Assembly (NCBI RefSeq): GCF_000218685.1
Contig: NW_006763292.1
Span: 1-64,000, forward strand
Direction of reading: 5' to 3'
From: Serpula lacrymans var. lacrymans S7.9
Taxonomy: Eukaryota > Basidiomycota > Agaricomycetes > Boletales > Serpulaceae
DNA length: 64,000 nt
Below are positions 34,179 to 45,773 of the stretch, piece after piece (positions within the stretch are counted from its first letter, which is position 1; every line of letters begins with the position of its first letter). The notes under the pieces were generated by a model. The model was not told where the DNA came from, did not search any database, and saw nothing but the letters and a program-made list of their open reading frames with translations. The position numbers and the translations under genes are program-made.

Positions 34179-34306
34179 ATAGGGAGCATTTCTGTTAACC
34201 AATGTACAATGATGATATATAGGCAAGGAAATAATAGAAGAAATGGAAGTCTGAATAATAATGATGCTCTGAGTCACTGATAAAATGAATCTGCAATGGG
34301 TCTTGC

Positions 34307-34721
34307 TGTTACGCACGAAGTGCTTAACAAAGTCTGAGGGTTCGTCGAGGTTTTATAAAGAGACTTATCTGAAGACAAGTTCGAGAACATAGTTCTGAGG
34401 GGAGGTCTTCCAACGAGAGTTGGTCTTCTTCTGAGTAGAAGTCTGATCTTAGGAGTCTAGCTTTGTAAGCGTAAACTGCGTAGAATCGTATTAGAGAATA
34501 CTACTGCTGTTACATGGTATTTATAATGGAAAGGAATCGGTGATAGGAGTTAGGTCCTATCTAGGGCAGGTCCGTCTGTTGAAGACTAAGTACTATAATA
34601 GGTACTGTGAATGCGAGAGGAACAGAAGTGTATGTGAAGGAAATGAGTCATCGGTCCGATGGTATAACCAATGAGTAAAAAGAAATGAGTAGTCCTTAAA
34701 TGTCCAATAGAGATCGTAACA
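34307..34721 (+). repeat. Solo LTR, family 4
   Basis: 415 bp beginning TGTTACGCACG and ending GATCGTAACA, with 7-bp terminal inverted repeat TGTTACG/CGTAACA. Perfect target duplications CTTGC at 34302-34306 and 34722-34726. No reading frame. Strand is arbitrary. Confidence 0.88.
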
Positions 34722-35012
34722 CTTGCTATTTAGGGCAATGCAGCAATTACTGTTATAAGTAGTTCATTTATGTGCTAGTTAAAGTATAAAATATACAAAG
34801 TAGAAAACAACCACAGTATAAAGAACACAATTCAACATAGAGCAATAAAATAAGGAATATGAGTGATAAAAAGCAATTTAAGAAGCATGATGTTGGCATT
34901 TGTGATGAGCAGAGTCTAAGAGGCTAGATCTGTAAGCATTCAGAGCACTTTCTTTTCTTTTAAGAGCATTAAGTGCCCGAGTACGCACCCAAGTTGTCCC
35001 CATGAAATCTGA

Positions 35013-37455
35013 TTAAGTTGATTTGGAAGGTTTGACTGATGCAGAATACCTAGGTATGCTCCCCCCACTACTCATCCCTGCAATGTGCGTGACCACAAGT
35101 AGAGCATAGAATTTGAATCTATCATCACTTGAGCACCAGAGATCCAAGTGAGGTATAAATCCCTCTGGCCTTGTCAATGGCTGTCTCAGATGTGTCAATT
35201 TCTTCCTGCTAGTTTGTATAACATTGAGAGCATCATGAAAGATCTGCAAAATGGAGTCATGGTGGTGGGTGTCAACACCAGGAAGGGGGCGGGGCCAAGT
35301 TTGATGAACCTCTTGGGAATGAACGTCGCAGAATCAAAAATTGTGCTATGCAACCGTTCAAAGTAGGGGATCATAAATTCAAAGTAGATTGAAATATGTC
35401 CGTCAAGGAAACTACGGAGGTTATCAGCCTTGCCAAATATTGTGAATTTGTGATGCGCTGCATCTGTGCAGGTGAACTTAGTGTCAAATTCATGATTGAG
35501 CCATTTCCTGATTACCTCCCGCTCTATAAACACCTCGTCCTTGAATTGGTAGGGCTGCTCTAGTAGAATGCACATAGCTAAACTAATGCAATAGAAGGAC
35601 TCAAGACCATGATGTGCTGCGTGCTGAATGGGCTCTCCAGGTTGTGCATTCTGTATTTCTACAGCCATGAAGGGCTCTGTACCCTGAGCAAATAATGAGA
35701 ATCAGTTAGTACAGGCGGTAGCTTCAAAAACAAAACTTACTGTGTGTTCAAGGACGTGGTTTCCATTATCCACTGCCCACCCCTGGCATGCCAAGCGCTC
35801 CAAGGTCTTGTGAGCAGTACCTGTAGCAACCTCTATTCCCTACCCTGGAACATTATGGCCATGTATTAAAGTGTTGGCAAAGGAAGCTTGGGCCTGCTGG
35901 ATTATTCTTTATTGCTGTGCCACCCTTTTCAGCATGGCATCCAACATCTTGGCCGGGAAATCATGGCGGGCAGGATCCTCCTCTTCAGAGGAAGCTTCAG
36001 ATGACCCCTCATCAAATACAGCATCTTCTTTATCAAACTGAGATAGATCCCTAGTGGACTGAGAATATTCCTGCTCCTTTATCTTTGGCATTGCAGCCGC
36101 AAACCCCCAATCTGCAAGCAATCCACGACGGATACACTCATGAGGAGGCCTAACAACCTGCTTTGACCTGCAAAGAAGGCCAATCTGAGTTTTTTTGGTC
36201 AGCAATGAGTGAATTACTTGTAGAACCATCTTGGTACAAGATCCTGACTGGAAATGTATTACCCACAAGGGAAGAATAGTTGATAGAGCTATATGCCATC
36301 TTGTGGTCTTGTGCACCCATTAGCAACAAGGTACACATATAATATTCAAATTGTTGACACACTTGTGATATGGTCAATTGTAACAACAAAAAGGTCCTTC
36401 AAACAGTTGAAGTATGTTATAAGAGCTCCAGCTGGAGTGGTAGTAGCACGTATGTGTGCTCAAAGCTGATATGGCTGACAGGGATCTGCAAGAGCCATGT
36501 TTCTCTGTTTGGCGCTGGTCTCAATGGTTTTAATAGAGTTTCATATGTTGCTTGTACAATTGTACTGCGGAAGTGGGTGGCCATCCACTCCCTCTCCCCA
36601 CTGCTTTGAAACTGGGACCTTCTCCTCGCCAATCAAATGAGGTACTCCTTATATGCCCTTGGCCTCAAGTAAATGCAAGGTTGTACCCTCTGTTAAAAGT
36701 CAGCGGACATCATGCCAGGTATCTTTGATGATGATATTGACACCTAGTAAGGCAGAAAACTGAGGGGAATCAAAGTCGGCAAAGGGAGGGACTTGGGCAC
36801 AATGGACAACCATACCATGTCCATGAATACTGTTCATAATAAAGAGAATGCAATGCACTTTGAGTTCACCAAGCACTAATGTCTTAATATGTGTGAGGCT
36901 AGCCATGACATCATACCCCATGCAAATGTCTGTGCTGTGAGTAAAACCCAAGACAACATGTAAGAATAAAAGTGGCTGCTGATGGACATCAATTTCAGAT
37001 GTTACAATAGAACCACCTTGATCTATGTAAAAGAGAGTGAATGATGCTCCACGTAAAGCAAAGCCTAAGATATGGAGCCAGCGATCTTGTGCAGCTCTGA
37101 AAAATGATGCATGTCCCATCAGCTGAGAAATTTGCTTATGGAGGGGCAATGAGTTTTTCTCCCTGTCCTTGAGCTCAGCCAGTGCATAGACACTCCTCTA
37201 ATTTGCTGGTGGAAGAGCTTTGGGATTGGTGGGGTTGTCAGAGCTAGCACTCATCAAGACTAGGTTGGGACACTGTTTGCCACCACCGTCTTCTACTGAA
37301 CAGACTGAGTTGGCAGTGGTCCACCATCTCAAGGAGGCAGTTGCCCTGCTTGATAATGCAGAGTAGACCTTCAGTACAATGTTGTTAAGGAATGCTGCAC
37401 ACTCATCCTCCAAACCTGGACTCCATGGTTTTGTAAAGTCTAGACAGCCACTCAT
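35013..37455 (-). pseudogene. FunK1-type fungal protein kinase, degenerate
   Basis: The reading starts at 37455 with PWSPGLEDECAAFLNNIV, meets TAG near 37198, then continues with FYIDQGGSIVTSEIDVHQQP (about 37000), ending KDTWHDVR at 36706. After decayed sequence, the activation segment LLADWGFAAAMPK (about 36110) and an acidic insert follow. The block AAHHGLESFYCISLAMC (about 35610) follows and the coding runs on to 35013. This order and the H-x-LESFYC block are characteristic of FunK1, a large kinase family in mushroom-forming fungi. The catalytic-loop region around 36290 reads MAYSSINYSS, with no HRD, and the frame is broken in at least three places, so the product would be inactive. Same strand as Plavaka; no functional link evident. 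Confidence 0.75.
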
Positions 37456-38288
37456 TATTGTCCAGGATCTATCCTTGGTGCTTCAATAACCTGCATCATG
37501 TAACAAAACCAGCATACTGTATAGCATGGCTTTTGTCCCATATTGACCTGTGAAAATGTGAGATAAAGGGAAAATTACTGGGAGGAAATCCTCCAGTGTG
37601 CAGTACACTTTAAGGGGCACAGCCTCTTTCTTCAAAAGAGGGTCCATAAACCTATGACAATATTGTGTTGGGCCTTTTATAGCAAACCCACTAAACTAAA
37701 TAGCAAGAAGACAAAGGCTAGGGAGTCAGTGTGGGGCAGCAAAGTCAAGTGAAGTACACAAGCCTTTGGATGTGTGAAAGGTGTGGTGCAGCGGAGCAGC
37801 AGCGGCTATTGGAGTAGTTTATAGGCTACCCAGGTGCAATGTGATCAAAAAAGAGACTTACCAAAGCATTTAGAGATGAGGTGATGACAGATATTGATCC
37901 AGTAGTAGACATCTCAGGGATGAAGCTGTTTCAGAACGGCGGGTGAAAGCTAGTAAAAAAAGAAGGACTCATCTACCACCAGCATATTCACTATTCTGCC
38001 TTTGCCATCTCCAGAGGGAGTTCTGCATTGAGCTTAAATTAATCTGGATGTTTCCCATGTCTGTGGGCAGGACAATTCACAATATATTCATAGAGCTTTG
38101 GCTTTGGCAGTACATCCTAGAAAGGGAAGTGCTTGAGTGCACAAGCACTTCCCATATGTAGTAGTGGAGAGTTCTTGGCAGTATGTCCCAGAAAGGAAAT
38201 AATGTGATTAGATTAAATTCCGGGTGTTTCCACTATACAAGTGGCTTGCACTTTTTTTTGAATTTAGACCAGAGTATAATAGCAAGGG
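37456..38288. other. Intergenic with a degenerate direct repeat
   Basis: No gene supported. Segments around 38030-38130 and 38165-38260 share TTGGCAGTA--TCC-AGAAAGG and AAATT--TC-GG-TGTTTCC and may be a diverged duplication. Confidence 0.4.
38124..38153. repeat. Perfect 12-bp hairpin
   Basis: GGGAAGTGCTTG and CAAGCACTTCCC are separated by 6 bases (AGTGCA), so the 30 bases fold into a perfect 12-bp stem. Confidence 0.75.
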
Positions 38289-39088
38289 GAAAGAGTGAGT
38301 GTCATATCCATACTGGAAGACGGAACTCTGGCATTTGCAAAGGAGTTATTCTCCGGGCCCAAAACCCCCGAACCATTGGTATACTCAGGATTACGTTCCT
38401 CATTGTCTGCCGGTCAGCATAACTCTATGCTCTATTCCCATATGGTACTCCGGTTGTCCACTCCAATACTCCTGCACTGGACTTCTAGTCAGCCATACAT
38501 TTCTCCTGGCACATTCTAGTCTAGTATTCCTCATGGACTCTGTAGTTAGACCTTATGATACACTCCTTGCACATACATTCTCCTCTTGCTAGATAAGTGT
38601 CCACATGGAACTCTGTACCTACATTATGAGTTACTCCTTACAAGCTCCTGCTCCCCCAATAGTATATAAGCTGTAACTCCTGTACTCCATTCCTGCAGTT
38701 CAAATATCAACTAGATTCCCTCGCTTTCTTACCAGTCCTTTTCTAAAGTCCTTTCCAATCCTTCTCTAAAGGATCTTTACTCTGCTTCCTTTTATCCTCT
38801 ACTTCTCCTCCATCCACTTCCAATGAGTTAGAGACCAAGGTCCGTGGAAGGGTCTAGTGCATGAGCTAAGCCAATTCCCCATCTTGTCCTCCGTACTCCA
38901 TTACTCTGTCCTTGTACTCCACAGCTCTGTTACTCCAAAGAGGCCACAGTTCTAACAGTATATTTGAACTGCCACTTCCTGGACCCTCTGTATCCTCCAT
39001 GGTCAAACATGTACAAAACATCTCTCAGGGCAACACCAATTTCCTTATGGTTTCTGCTCATCAACCCCTAGAGGCATGATCAATCTCC
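38289..39088 (+). promoter_or_regulatory. Probable leader/LTR region of the gypsy gag that follows
   Basis: A pyrimidine-rich 800-bp stretch with AGTATATAAGC at 38660 and a CT-rich tract precedes the gag start at 39089. This fits the 3' part of an LTR plus leader, but no second LTR is present to define its ends. Confidence 0.35.
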
Positions 39089-40050
39089 ATGGCTCCAGAA
39101 CGCCCAACCTCACCTTGTACCCCCAGGGGTTCCCCAATCCCTCCCGACTCACCTTGTACCCCGGCCCCCGCTCCGGATTCTCCAATACCCGCTCTTGCAG
39201 ATTTAGATTTACTGTAACAACCAAGAGTTTGTATACTCTGGCGCACAACTCAGACAAGCAGTAGTGAAGTGAGTGGGAGTGGTTACCCCTTATGATAGGA
39301 CTGAGTTAGTTATGGGTAAACAACAGGAGGACTCGCTGAGGAGTCTCCTTGATCTATTGGGGTATATATACTATTACAGACTATTTGTATATGTGTACTA
39401 TACAGTTGATGAAGGCAGTGGCTGATGATGTCATGGGGCACAGCCCGTGTGACCAGCTCCACTGCGTGAGAGACTTTGTAGTTAAGAATAAAGGAAAGCA
39501 GTGCAGCGCAAGAAAGTGGAGATTGAACAAAATGGAAAGTGCTGCATGGCACAGTGTGTGAAAACTACAAAAGAAAGTTAAAGTGGAGAATGAAATTTAA
39601 AGGTCCAAAAATTGTTTATTGTAACATTTACCCCGTATGGAGCTGGAAAACAAGGATGCCGAAGACCTTACTCTGGCTCAAGCAGTTGCATTGCTTGCCT
39701 GATCATCCAGACATACCCCTGACAGCATCTCCGCATGCACTAATATCAGAGAGCCGGACACCTTTGATGGCTCCGACCCCCAAAAACTCTGCTCCTTCAT
39801 TATGCAGTGCTAACTTAATTTCAACAACCGTCCAAGCGCATTCCAAACTGACTGCGCAAAGATCAACTACACTATCTCCTTCCTTAAGGGAATGGCGTTA
39901 GATTGGTTTGAGCCGGATATCCTGACCCCAGACAACCTCACTCCCATTCCTATCTGGATGGATAACACCCATTGGTGTGACTTTCTCATATTGAAGCATC
40001 CATTAAAACTGATTGCAAGTCATTGTTGACAACCTATCTCACATTAAGCT
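39089..40050 (+). pseudogene. Ty3/gypsy gag fragment, interrupted by a family-1 LTR
   Basis: The gag starts at 39089 with a Pro/Ser-rich N-terminus (MAPERPTSPCTPRGSPIP), is interrupted at 39213-39626, and resumes with MELENKDAEDLTLAQAVALL (39638 on). The block EPDTFDGSDPQKLCSFIMQC, then CAKINYTISFLKGMALDWFE, is diagnostic of chromovirus-like gag of basidiomycete gypsy elements. A stop TAA interrupts near 39810, and coding ends about 40030 without zinc knuckle or pol. It belongs to a different gypsy lineage from the fragment at 22129-24000. Confidence 0.8.
39213..39626 (+). repeat. Solo LTR-like element, family 1, copy 4 (inside gypsy gag)
   Basis: 414 bp from TGTAACAACC to TTGTAACA with perfect duplications TTTAC at 39208-39212 and 39627-39631. 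Confidence 0.88.
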
Positions 40051-40744
40051 AACTAGTAAGAGTTCTCTATAGATTAATGATCTATCTTATTAAAGAATGA
40101 TGTTATTTTGTTCTCCTGCCTTTTCCTGTATTCTGTGTAGAAATCTGGGGAATACACCTGACACCCACCATGCATAATATGTCCACCAGGTCTAGGGCCT
40201 TTAGAAACATCTGGAAATTCTTGTGTCCCTCAACTTGCTGCAAGACTCAAGGCAACTCAATCAGACACACCTGGAACTTCACAAAATTCTGAAAGCAGAA
40301 TTTGATCATCAACATCTGGACTAAACAACAGGAGGCATCACCCATACCCTGGAGACGCTGGAAGGTCAAGGCCTTGCCCTAGGAATAGAATGCCCTTAGT
40401 CAGTAGGTCCCAATGGAGGCTTGGGGAAGATTTGGTATGTACTTTGCGTGTCTCATCCAAGGCCTTCATATCTGCTTTGGCATGCGGCCATTTTGACTCA
40501 ACATAATCCAACCCAGCTATTTGGGTCTCGAGCATCAAAGCCGTTGTTTGCCAAACTATTTGGTGTAGTGCTGGAACACTGGAGGGTGCTGTGTTTGCGT
40601 GCACAGATTTAGTAGGGCAGGAAGTGGGCGTGTCTTTGATGTTAATGTTGAGTGTTATAAATCTAGCTATGAGGGCACAAAGGTGAGTCCAAATTGTTAG
40701 TTTATTGACCTTTGTTTTCGAGTTTTTTGTTTTTTTGAATGCAA
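40051..40744. other. Intergenic, weak coding remnants
   Basis: A plus-strand stretch around 40150-40390 reads partly like protein (LNLLQDSRQLNQTHLELHKIL) with stops and could be decayed coding sequence. No assignment is possible. The minus-strand frame at 40338-40757 looks like a shadow. Confidence 0.35.
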
Positions 40745-41972
40745 CAGGACAGGCCATGACATTGAAAGATGTCTATGAGACAAAGATTGCGCATCTGGCA
40801 TCTAGTCCATCTGAGCAGACATTCTACCAATGGGTATCAGCCTGCTGCAAATACCTGCAGATTACTGCAGGTGGGTCAGGGTACTTACTAGCTATCATTG
40901 CAGGTCTTGACCTTCACTGGATGCTGAGCCAAGTGAGCAGCAAAGTTGTTTGTGATATGGCCAAATGTGTGAGGCATCCCCCAGCAGATGGTAAGTCCCA
41001 TAGCACCTATCCTATTCCCTTGCTAACCTTCTTATTTCTGTAGCTTATCGTGTATTGATTTGTTCACGGATTATACCCACTGTTTGTCAATTGCGGGAGC
41101 TGCTTCCTCTTAGCCTCCCTGCCTTTTTCCTCAAGGATACAGATCAAATCTTTGATTCAATTCCTCTCAGGTGAGTTTTTTTGTTTTTTTTCCACTATTC
41201 TATTAACTACTTTGATTCATATACAGTAAAATTGCGCTTCCAAAATGATTGCTAGATGATCAAAGGGCAGCCCTTGTGCCATGTATGCCAACCTAAAAGC
41301 ATACATAAATGACTTACCTTTGTTCATCAATGGAGGAAATTGCACACAGCAATTTTAATGTGTTCATTTTTCTTGATGGAATAGGTATGGTATATCAGTA
41401 AGTTGTTCTATGTCATACATATATGGTTTGCGCTTTCTGAACAAAGTGTATGCATGGTCATGATGCTCCAGCAAAGCATCCAGATAGACTTGTTGGTGCC
41501 AACCAGAGTCAATTTTTGCCTTACCTATCCAGTGAAACTGAACAAAATGAACAGCTTTACTTTAACCTTCAAGCAGCCTTTGGCAAGGTGTTTGAGTGGG
41601 TTGAATCAAAGGTTTTTTTTTTTTCTGTGGACATATATGATTTGAATATATTTTCTTACAGATAGAACATTGTCTTCCTCAGAAATACTCTACTCTAGTC
41701 AAGGTAGCAGATATTTTTAAGGCTTATGCTTAGTTTTACCTATTGGTGATTTTTCTGGGGGTGCTCTTTTTATGTATGAGCAAGGGCTTGTTTTTGAGTT
41801 GTATTCTGGGGATTTTGTTATATTTTGCTCTGAAGAGACTACTCACTTTAACCTTGACTATCAAGGGGAAAGTTTCCTTTGTTTTACATACAGATGGACA
41901 GTTTAGATTTTGGTTAGTGACAGGAATAGTTGGGATGAAAATCTATTCTTCTATTCATACTACATAATTTTA
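40745..41972 (+). pseudogene. TET/JBP-like 2-oxoglutarate/Fe(II) dioxygenase, degraded (module 2, gene 1)
   Basis: Exons begin after an acceptor at 40748 with AMTLKDVYETKIAHLASSPS and WVSACCKYLQITAGGS to 40991. They continue after an intron (about 41043-41171) with RIIPTVCQLRELLPLSLPA and FFLKDTDQIFDSIPLS. A stop replaces a residue near 41249 in LPK*LLDDQ. Later blocks are AKHPDRLVGANQSQFLPYLS (41470s) and, near 41745-41960, DFSGGALFMYEQGLVFELYS, then GDFVIFCSEETTHFNLDYQG and DRNSWDENLFF. The last segment matches, in order and spacing, GDFAIF-THLNLHY-DRNGW of the gene at 20500-21832. The proximal HxD region is missing or destroyed around 41690-41745. Same-strand neighbour 209 bp downstream is a DUF6532-like gene, exactly as in module 1. 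Confidence 0.62.
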
Positions 41973-42180
41973 GCTAGAATTTTCTTTGTTTTCTTGATTT
42001 TTAGGGACACACACAAGCATACAACAGCCATCTATCTATATGTGTTTGTGGGTCCATATTGGGTTTATTTATGGTTCTTTTTCAGTCTACATATTGACTC
42101 TCTTTCTTTCTGGCTGTGATTTGCTGTTTGCTCTCCTCTTTCTAGTTGTTGCTGTTGTTGTCTTGTCCCATCTTATTAAA

Positions 42181-43978
42181 ATGGCTAGATTTACATGTTC
42201 CACTAAGACAAAGGGAAACATTTCTGCCAAAAAAATCCCCAGAGCTCCATCCAAGAGTCCATCTCCTCCATTGTCAACTCAGCCCCCTGCAAGGAAAAAG
42301 GTATTCACCCTTCTATGCTTGGGCTTATATCTTAATATTTCATTTTCAGGCACCTACTGGTACTAGGGGATCTGAAGGGATGTCAAAAGAAGATGAGAAC
42401 CTCCTTAAGACTCTTTTGGACAAAATGAAAGCAGTTGAAGCAGCTGATATAGAGGTAGCCAGTAACAGTATATATTTTAATTTCCAAGACCAATAACTAA
42501 TTATTATTCTTAGCTATATGAAAAAGAGCTGCTGACATGCTAGCACAAGAAGTCAACGGAGAAGAACACAATAGAGATGATCTAGTTGAAGATGAAAGCT
42601 CTCAAGTAAAAAAAAAATGTATATCAGACCCTTTCAGTGACCAGGAGGAAGATCAAAAACAGCACAAAGGCAACAATTCTCCTATAAATATGATAAATGA
42701 TATCCTAGATGATATGTCTGATGACTATCCTCAGCCTATCAACTGTCATTCAAACACTAAAGAAGACAATGAAGCCCCTCTGGACCAAGATAGCAATCAT
42801 GGTAGAGCCAACTCTCAGTCTTTGGATAATAACGCAGTAAGTGTTCCTTCTCTTTCATTTTCAGACTTGCTTATACTATATTTTATCAGGTTGCTCAAAG
42901 TTCAACAACCACTTCCAACTATGGATCAACTTCATGCTTGTCATATAGTCCTAGTCCTAACATTTTACATCCCTCCATCAAACCATCATCCTCCAAGGCT
43001 AAGCTAAGTTTTATAGCTTGCTCAATTTTTAAATATATTGCTAGTTTTGGTCAGAAAGCTATGAGGACATACATTGACACTCAAAATGGCTTTTCAAACC
43101 CTCTCAACTGTCAATCCATCTGCTGGGACTTATTAGTTAAAGCTACCAGTGAAAACAAATATGCTGCCTCCTTGGCCGACAAAATGAAGATTTTACAGGA
43201 TGACCAAGACTTGAAAGCTCAAGTATTGGAATATATGAGTACAACTTATTATAGCAAACATATATTAACTATTAATTGGAACAGGTTTGGAAAGGTTGCA
43301 CGCAGGTTAGAGGAGAGTTTGTTTCTAAGGCCAGATTAGGTATTCAATGCAAGTATAAACTTCAAGGTATGTTTTTTGTCCTCATAAATATATATACAAT
43401 CTGATTTGTTGTATAGGATAAAACATCTGACGTTACGCAACCATGGAAAAACAACATATTCAAAACGCTCTTTCAAAGTCAGTGGTGGGGACCTAAAGGT
43501 AAAAAAAGGAAATATAGTAAGAAAGACAACACATATCTCCATACACTTGCCCTGGTAGCATGCTGTGTAAGGTTTTTCTTACTCTTTTATTCATAAATTT
43601 AACCATGTATTTAGGTTGAATATGCTTTACTTAACACTATCAACAATAGAATATGTAGAATTCTCTGAGAATTCATTTGCTCCAAAATATGTACAATTTT
43701 GCTTCTAATTATTTCATATATTTGCCTCATTTAATTCATAGATGGGAGCATTATATGAATCTAATTCAAGGGTTCAGAGAATGTTCCCCAACATATCTGG
43801 CAAGTGTGTTTGGTGATATTGAAGAGTTTGTATGGTAAATTGTTCTCTCTAGTTTTTCAATTTTCTTTTTCTTATATTTTACAGGGGCAGTCCCAGTACT
43901 TTGACTTTGTCTGAATCCTCCCATCTCATCTTTGACTTCAATGCTTTAAAGGAGGCAGCTAGGGCTTTTAAGCAGTAA
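42181..43978 (+). pseudogene. DUF6532-like gene (module 2, gene 2)
   Basis: Starts at 42181 with a basic, Ser/Pro-rich N-terminus (MARFTCSTKTKGNISAKK). After an intron (about 42301-42349) follow GMSKEDENLLKTLLDKMKA and an acidic region (EEDQKQHKGNNSPINMINDI) to about 42838. The folded part is SIFKYIASFGQKAMRTYIDT, QNGFSNPLNCQSICWDLLVK and LADKMKILQDDQDLKAQVLE to 43285, then VARRLEESL or a spliced alternative. Further exons to the stop at 43976-43978 include WKNNIFKTLFQSQWWGPKG. The order of basic N-terminus, acidic linker, helical domain and C-terminal block equals that of 18200-20322. Function unknown. Breaks are fewer than in module 1, and with correct introns much of it may still be readable; I could not resolve the 3' third. 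Confidence 0.5.
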
Positions 43979-45166
43979 TCTCATATAGTTGTAGCTGTCA
44001 TTTATATATTGCACTTTTATAATTCATTGATATTTTGACTGTTTTGACATTTTGGAAAATGAGTGGAAGTGAAATGCTCTGGATTGATCTAGTTAGATTT
44101 AAATGGTGTTTAGAGGAATTAGAGTCATTTATATCAATCCATTGCAAGGTCATATACAGCTGGGGTGATTTTGATATATTTGACTTTTTATACTATAGGC
44201 AATTCCTATATGCTATAAGCCTGCATATTTTTGCATCCGGTGCACTATAGCAAGGGACTTTGTAAGATTTGTACTTACAGATCTGAAAAGATCTGAGTGA
44301 TGTTTTTGCTATAATAGCATATTTTTGGCACTTTATTGCATTTATAGCCATCATATTTTCCTGATGAAGTAGTACATGTACAGGGAAACACAAAGAGAGA
44401 CAGTGCTGCAGGCATCCTAGAGAGTAGCACAGTGATATACAAAGGGGGGAAGGTGCCCACCCACATGAGAATACACATATAGGCAGACTACACGGAGTAT
44501 GAATTATCTTGCTGTGCTGATGACCAGCATTTGCCACTGTCAGAGTTTAACCTTGAGGACAATATGAGGCACCACATCCACAAAGAACAAAAAACTATTG
44601 CCCTCAACCTTCATCAACATGGTATCCTCAACTGCCAAATTTTGTGCTACATAGGGATATGTGAGAGAACCATTAGGAGGATTTGCTAAACCTACCGAGA
44701 AACTAGAGGGTTCAAAAACATACTGGCATGCCTTAGAAATTGACCAACCTAGACGCAATGGTGAGTGCCCCTACAATTAATATAAAAAGTCACTAACACT
44801 AACGTTCAAGAAGTTCTTAGAAGGCTGTATAGAAATACATGATGATTACTGAGTTGCAGGACCAGCTATGAGAAATTTGTTGAGCCCAGTCTCATTGACA
44901 ACAATATTGAGGCCTTTGCAGCAGCAGGGACTTACAATGAAAAAGGTGAGTCTCTCATCATATATATCAGACAGTCTCTGCTTAGACTCATTTTTCCAGG
45001 TGACTTGTTCTACTTGTGAGCATGATGAAGACAATCATGCACTTTGCAAGATGTTGGTCAGCAATTATTAACAAGCTGAACAACTGATTTTGTGGATCAG
45101 ACCCACTTCAATCAGATTACCTTACGTTGTCTGTTTACACAGGCACCATGTGGAGGTTGTGCTCGC
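43979..45166. other. Degenerate region with short coding remnants
   Basis: A minus-strand frame at 44758-44540 (LGWSISKACQYVFEPSSFSV) and a plus-strand segment around 44860-45070 (TCSTCEHDEDNHALC) look protein-like but match no family I know. Several ATATAG/CTATA palindromes lie at 44195-44320. Confidence 0.3.
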
Positions 45167-45415
45167 TGTTATAATAGGCACCCCAGTACCTACTTTATGC
45201 TTTGCTTTTACTGTATTTTTATTTTTCATTTTCCAAATCACATGTCTGATCATGTAACCATTTATTTTACTTTACTTTTCGGACTTTTCATAGTCACATG
45301 GCTGATCATGTGATGCAACACCTGACCAGTATCTAGACTCACCATGTGACTGATCACATGCTGAAGATTGGACTTTAAACTATATTTACCAACTGTATAG
45401 TACTGTAAGGTATCA
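45167..45415 (-). repeat. Family-2 LTR, truncated copy
   Basis: Starts (plus orientation) TGTTATAATAGGCACC, the complement of the 3' end of family 2, and keeps the TCACATG/CATGTGA palindromes. Similarity fades near 45415, so the 5' third is absent. Confidence 0.7.
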
Positions 45416-45446
45416 ACCTGATTAGTCATACCTTATTACTCAAATT

Positions 45447-45773
45447 TTGCACTTTATTGCATTTATAGCCACATCATATTTTCCTGATGATAGAGTTGAC
45501 CTTCAGCTGCTTAGCAGGGCTTCTCCTAGTGTTATTGATCTGTCGCAACCGTTGTGTGTGCTTCAGCATCCAGGCTGCAGGTTCATGTTTGTCAACTTTG
45601 ATGAGTTTACTGCCAACAGTACACCCGTCGCTCTTGAAGACCAATATATCAATCATGGAAAAATTGTGATAGAAGTGTTCCCCTCTGGAAACATATCCTG
45701 GAAATATGTTCCAAAGGCTGTATTGGAGCCTACAGTGGAAGGTGAAGGATCTTGGCCCCCAATGTTACGATAA
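45447..45773 (+). pseudogene. Fragment of an unknown gene, cut by a family-1 LTR
   Basis: A 108-codon frame is well formed (VDLQLLSRASPSVIDLSQPL, then CVLQHPGCRFMFVNFDEF, ending GEGSWPP). It runs into the LTR at 45763. Removing the LTR and one target copy leaves a stop a few codons later. I do not recognise the family. The first 40 bp (45449-45490) are nearly identical to 44328-44367. Confidence 0.4.

Noticed and set aside
41700..42120. Hydrophobic plus-strand frames suggesting a membrane protein
   Set aside because: They are out-of-frame readings of the T-rich TET/JBP-like exon and following introns.
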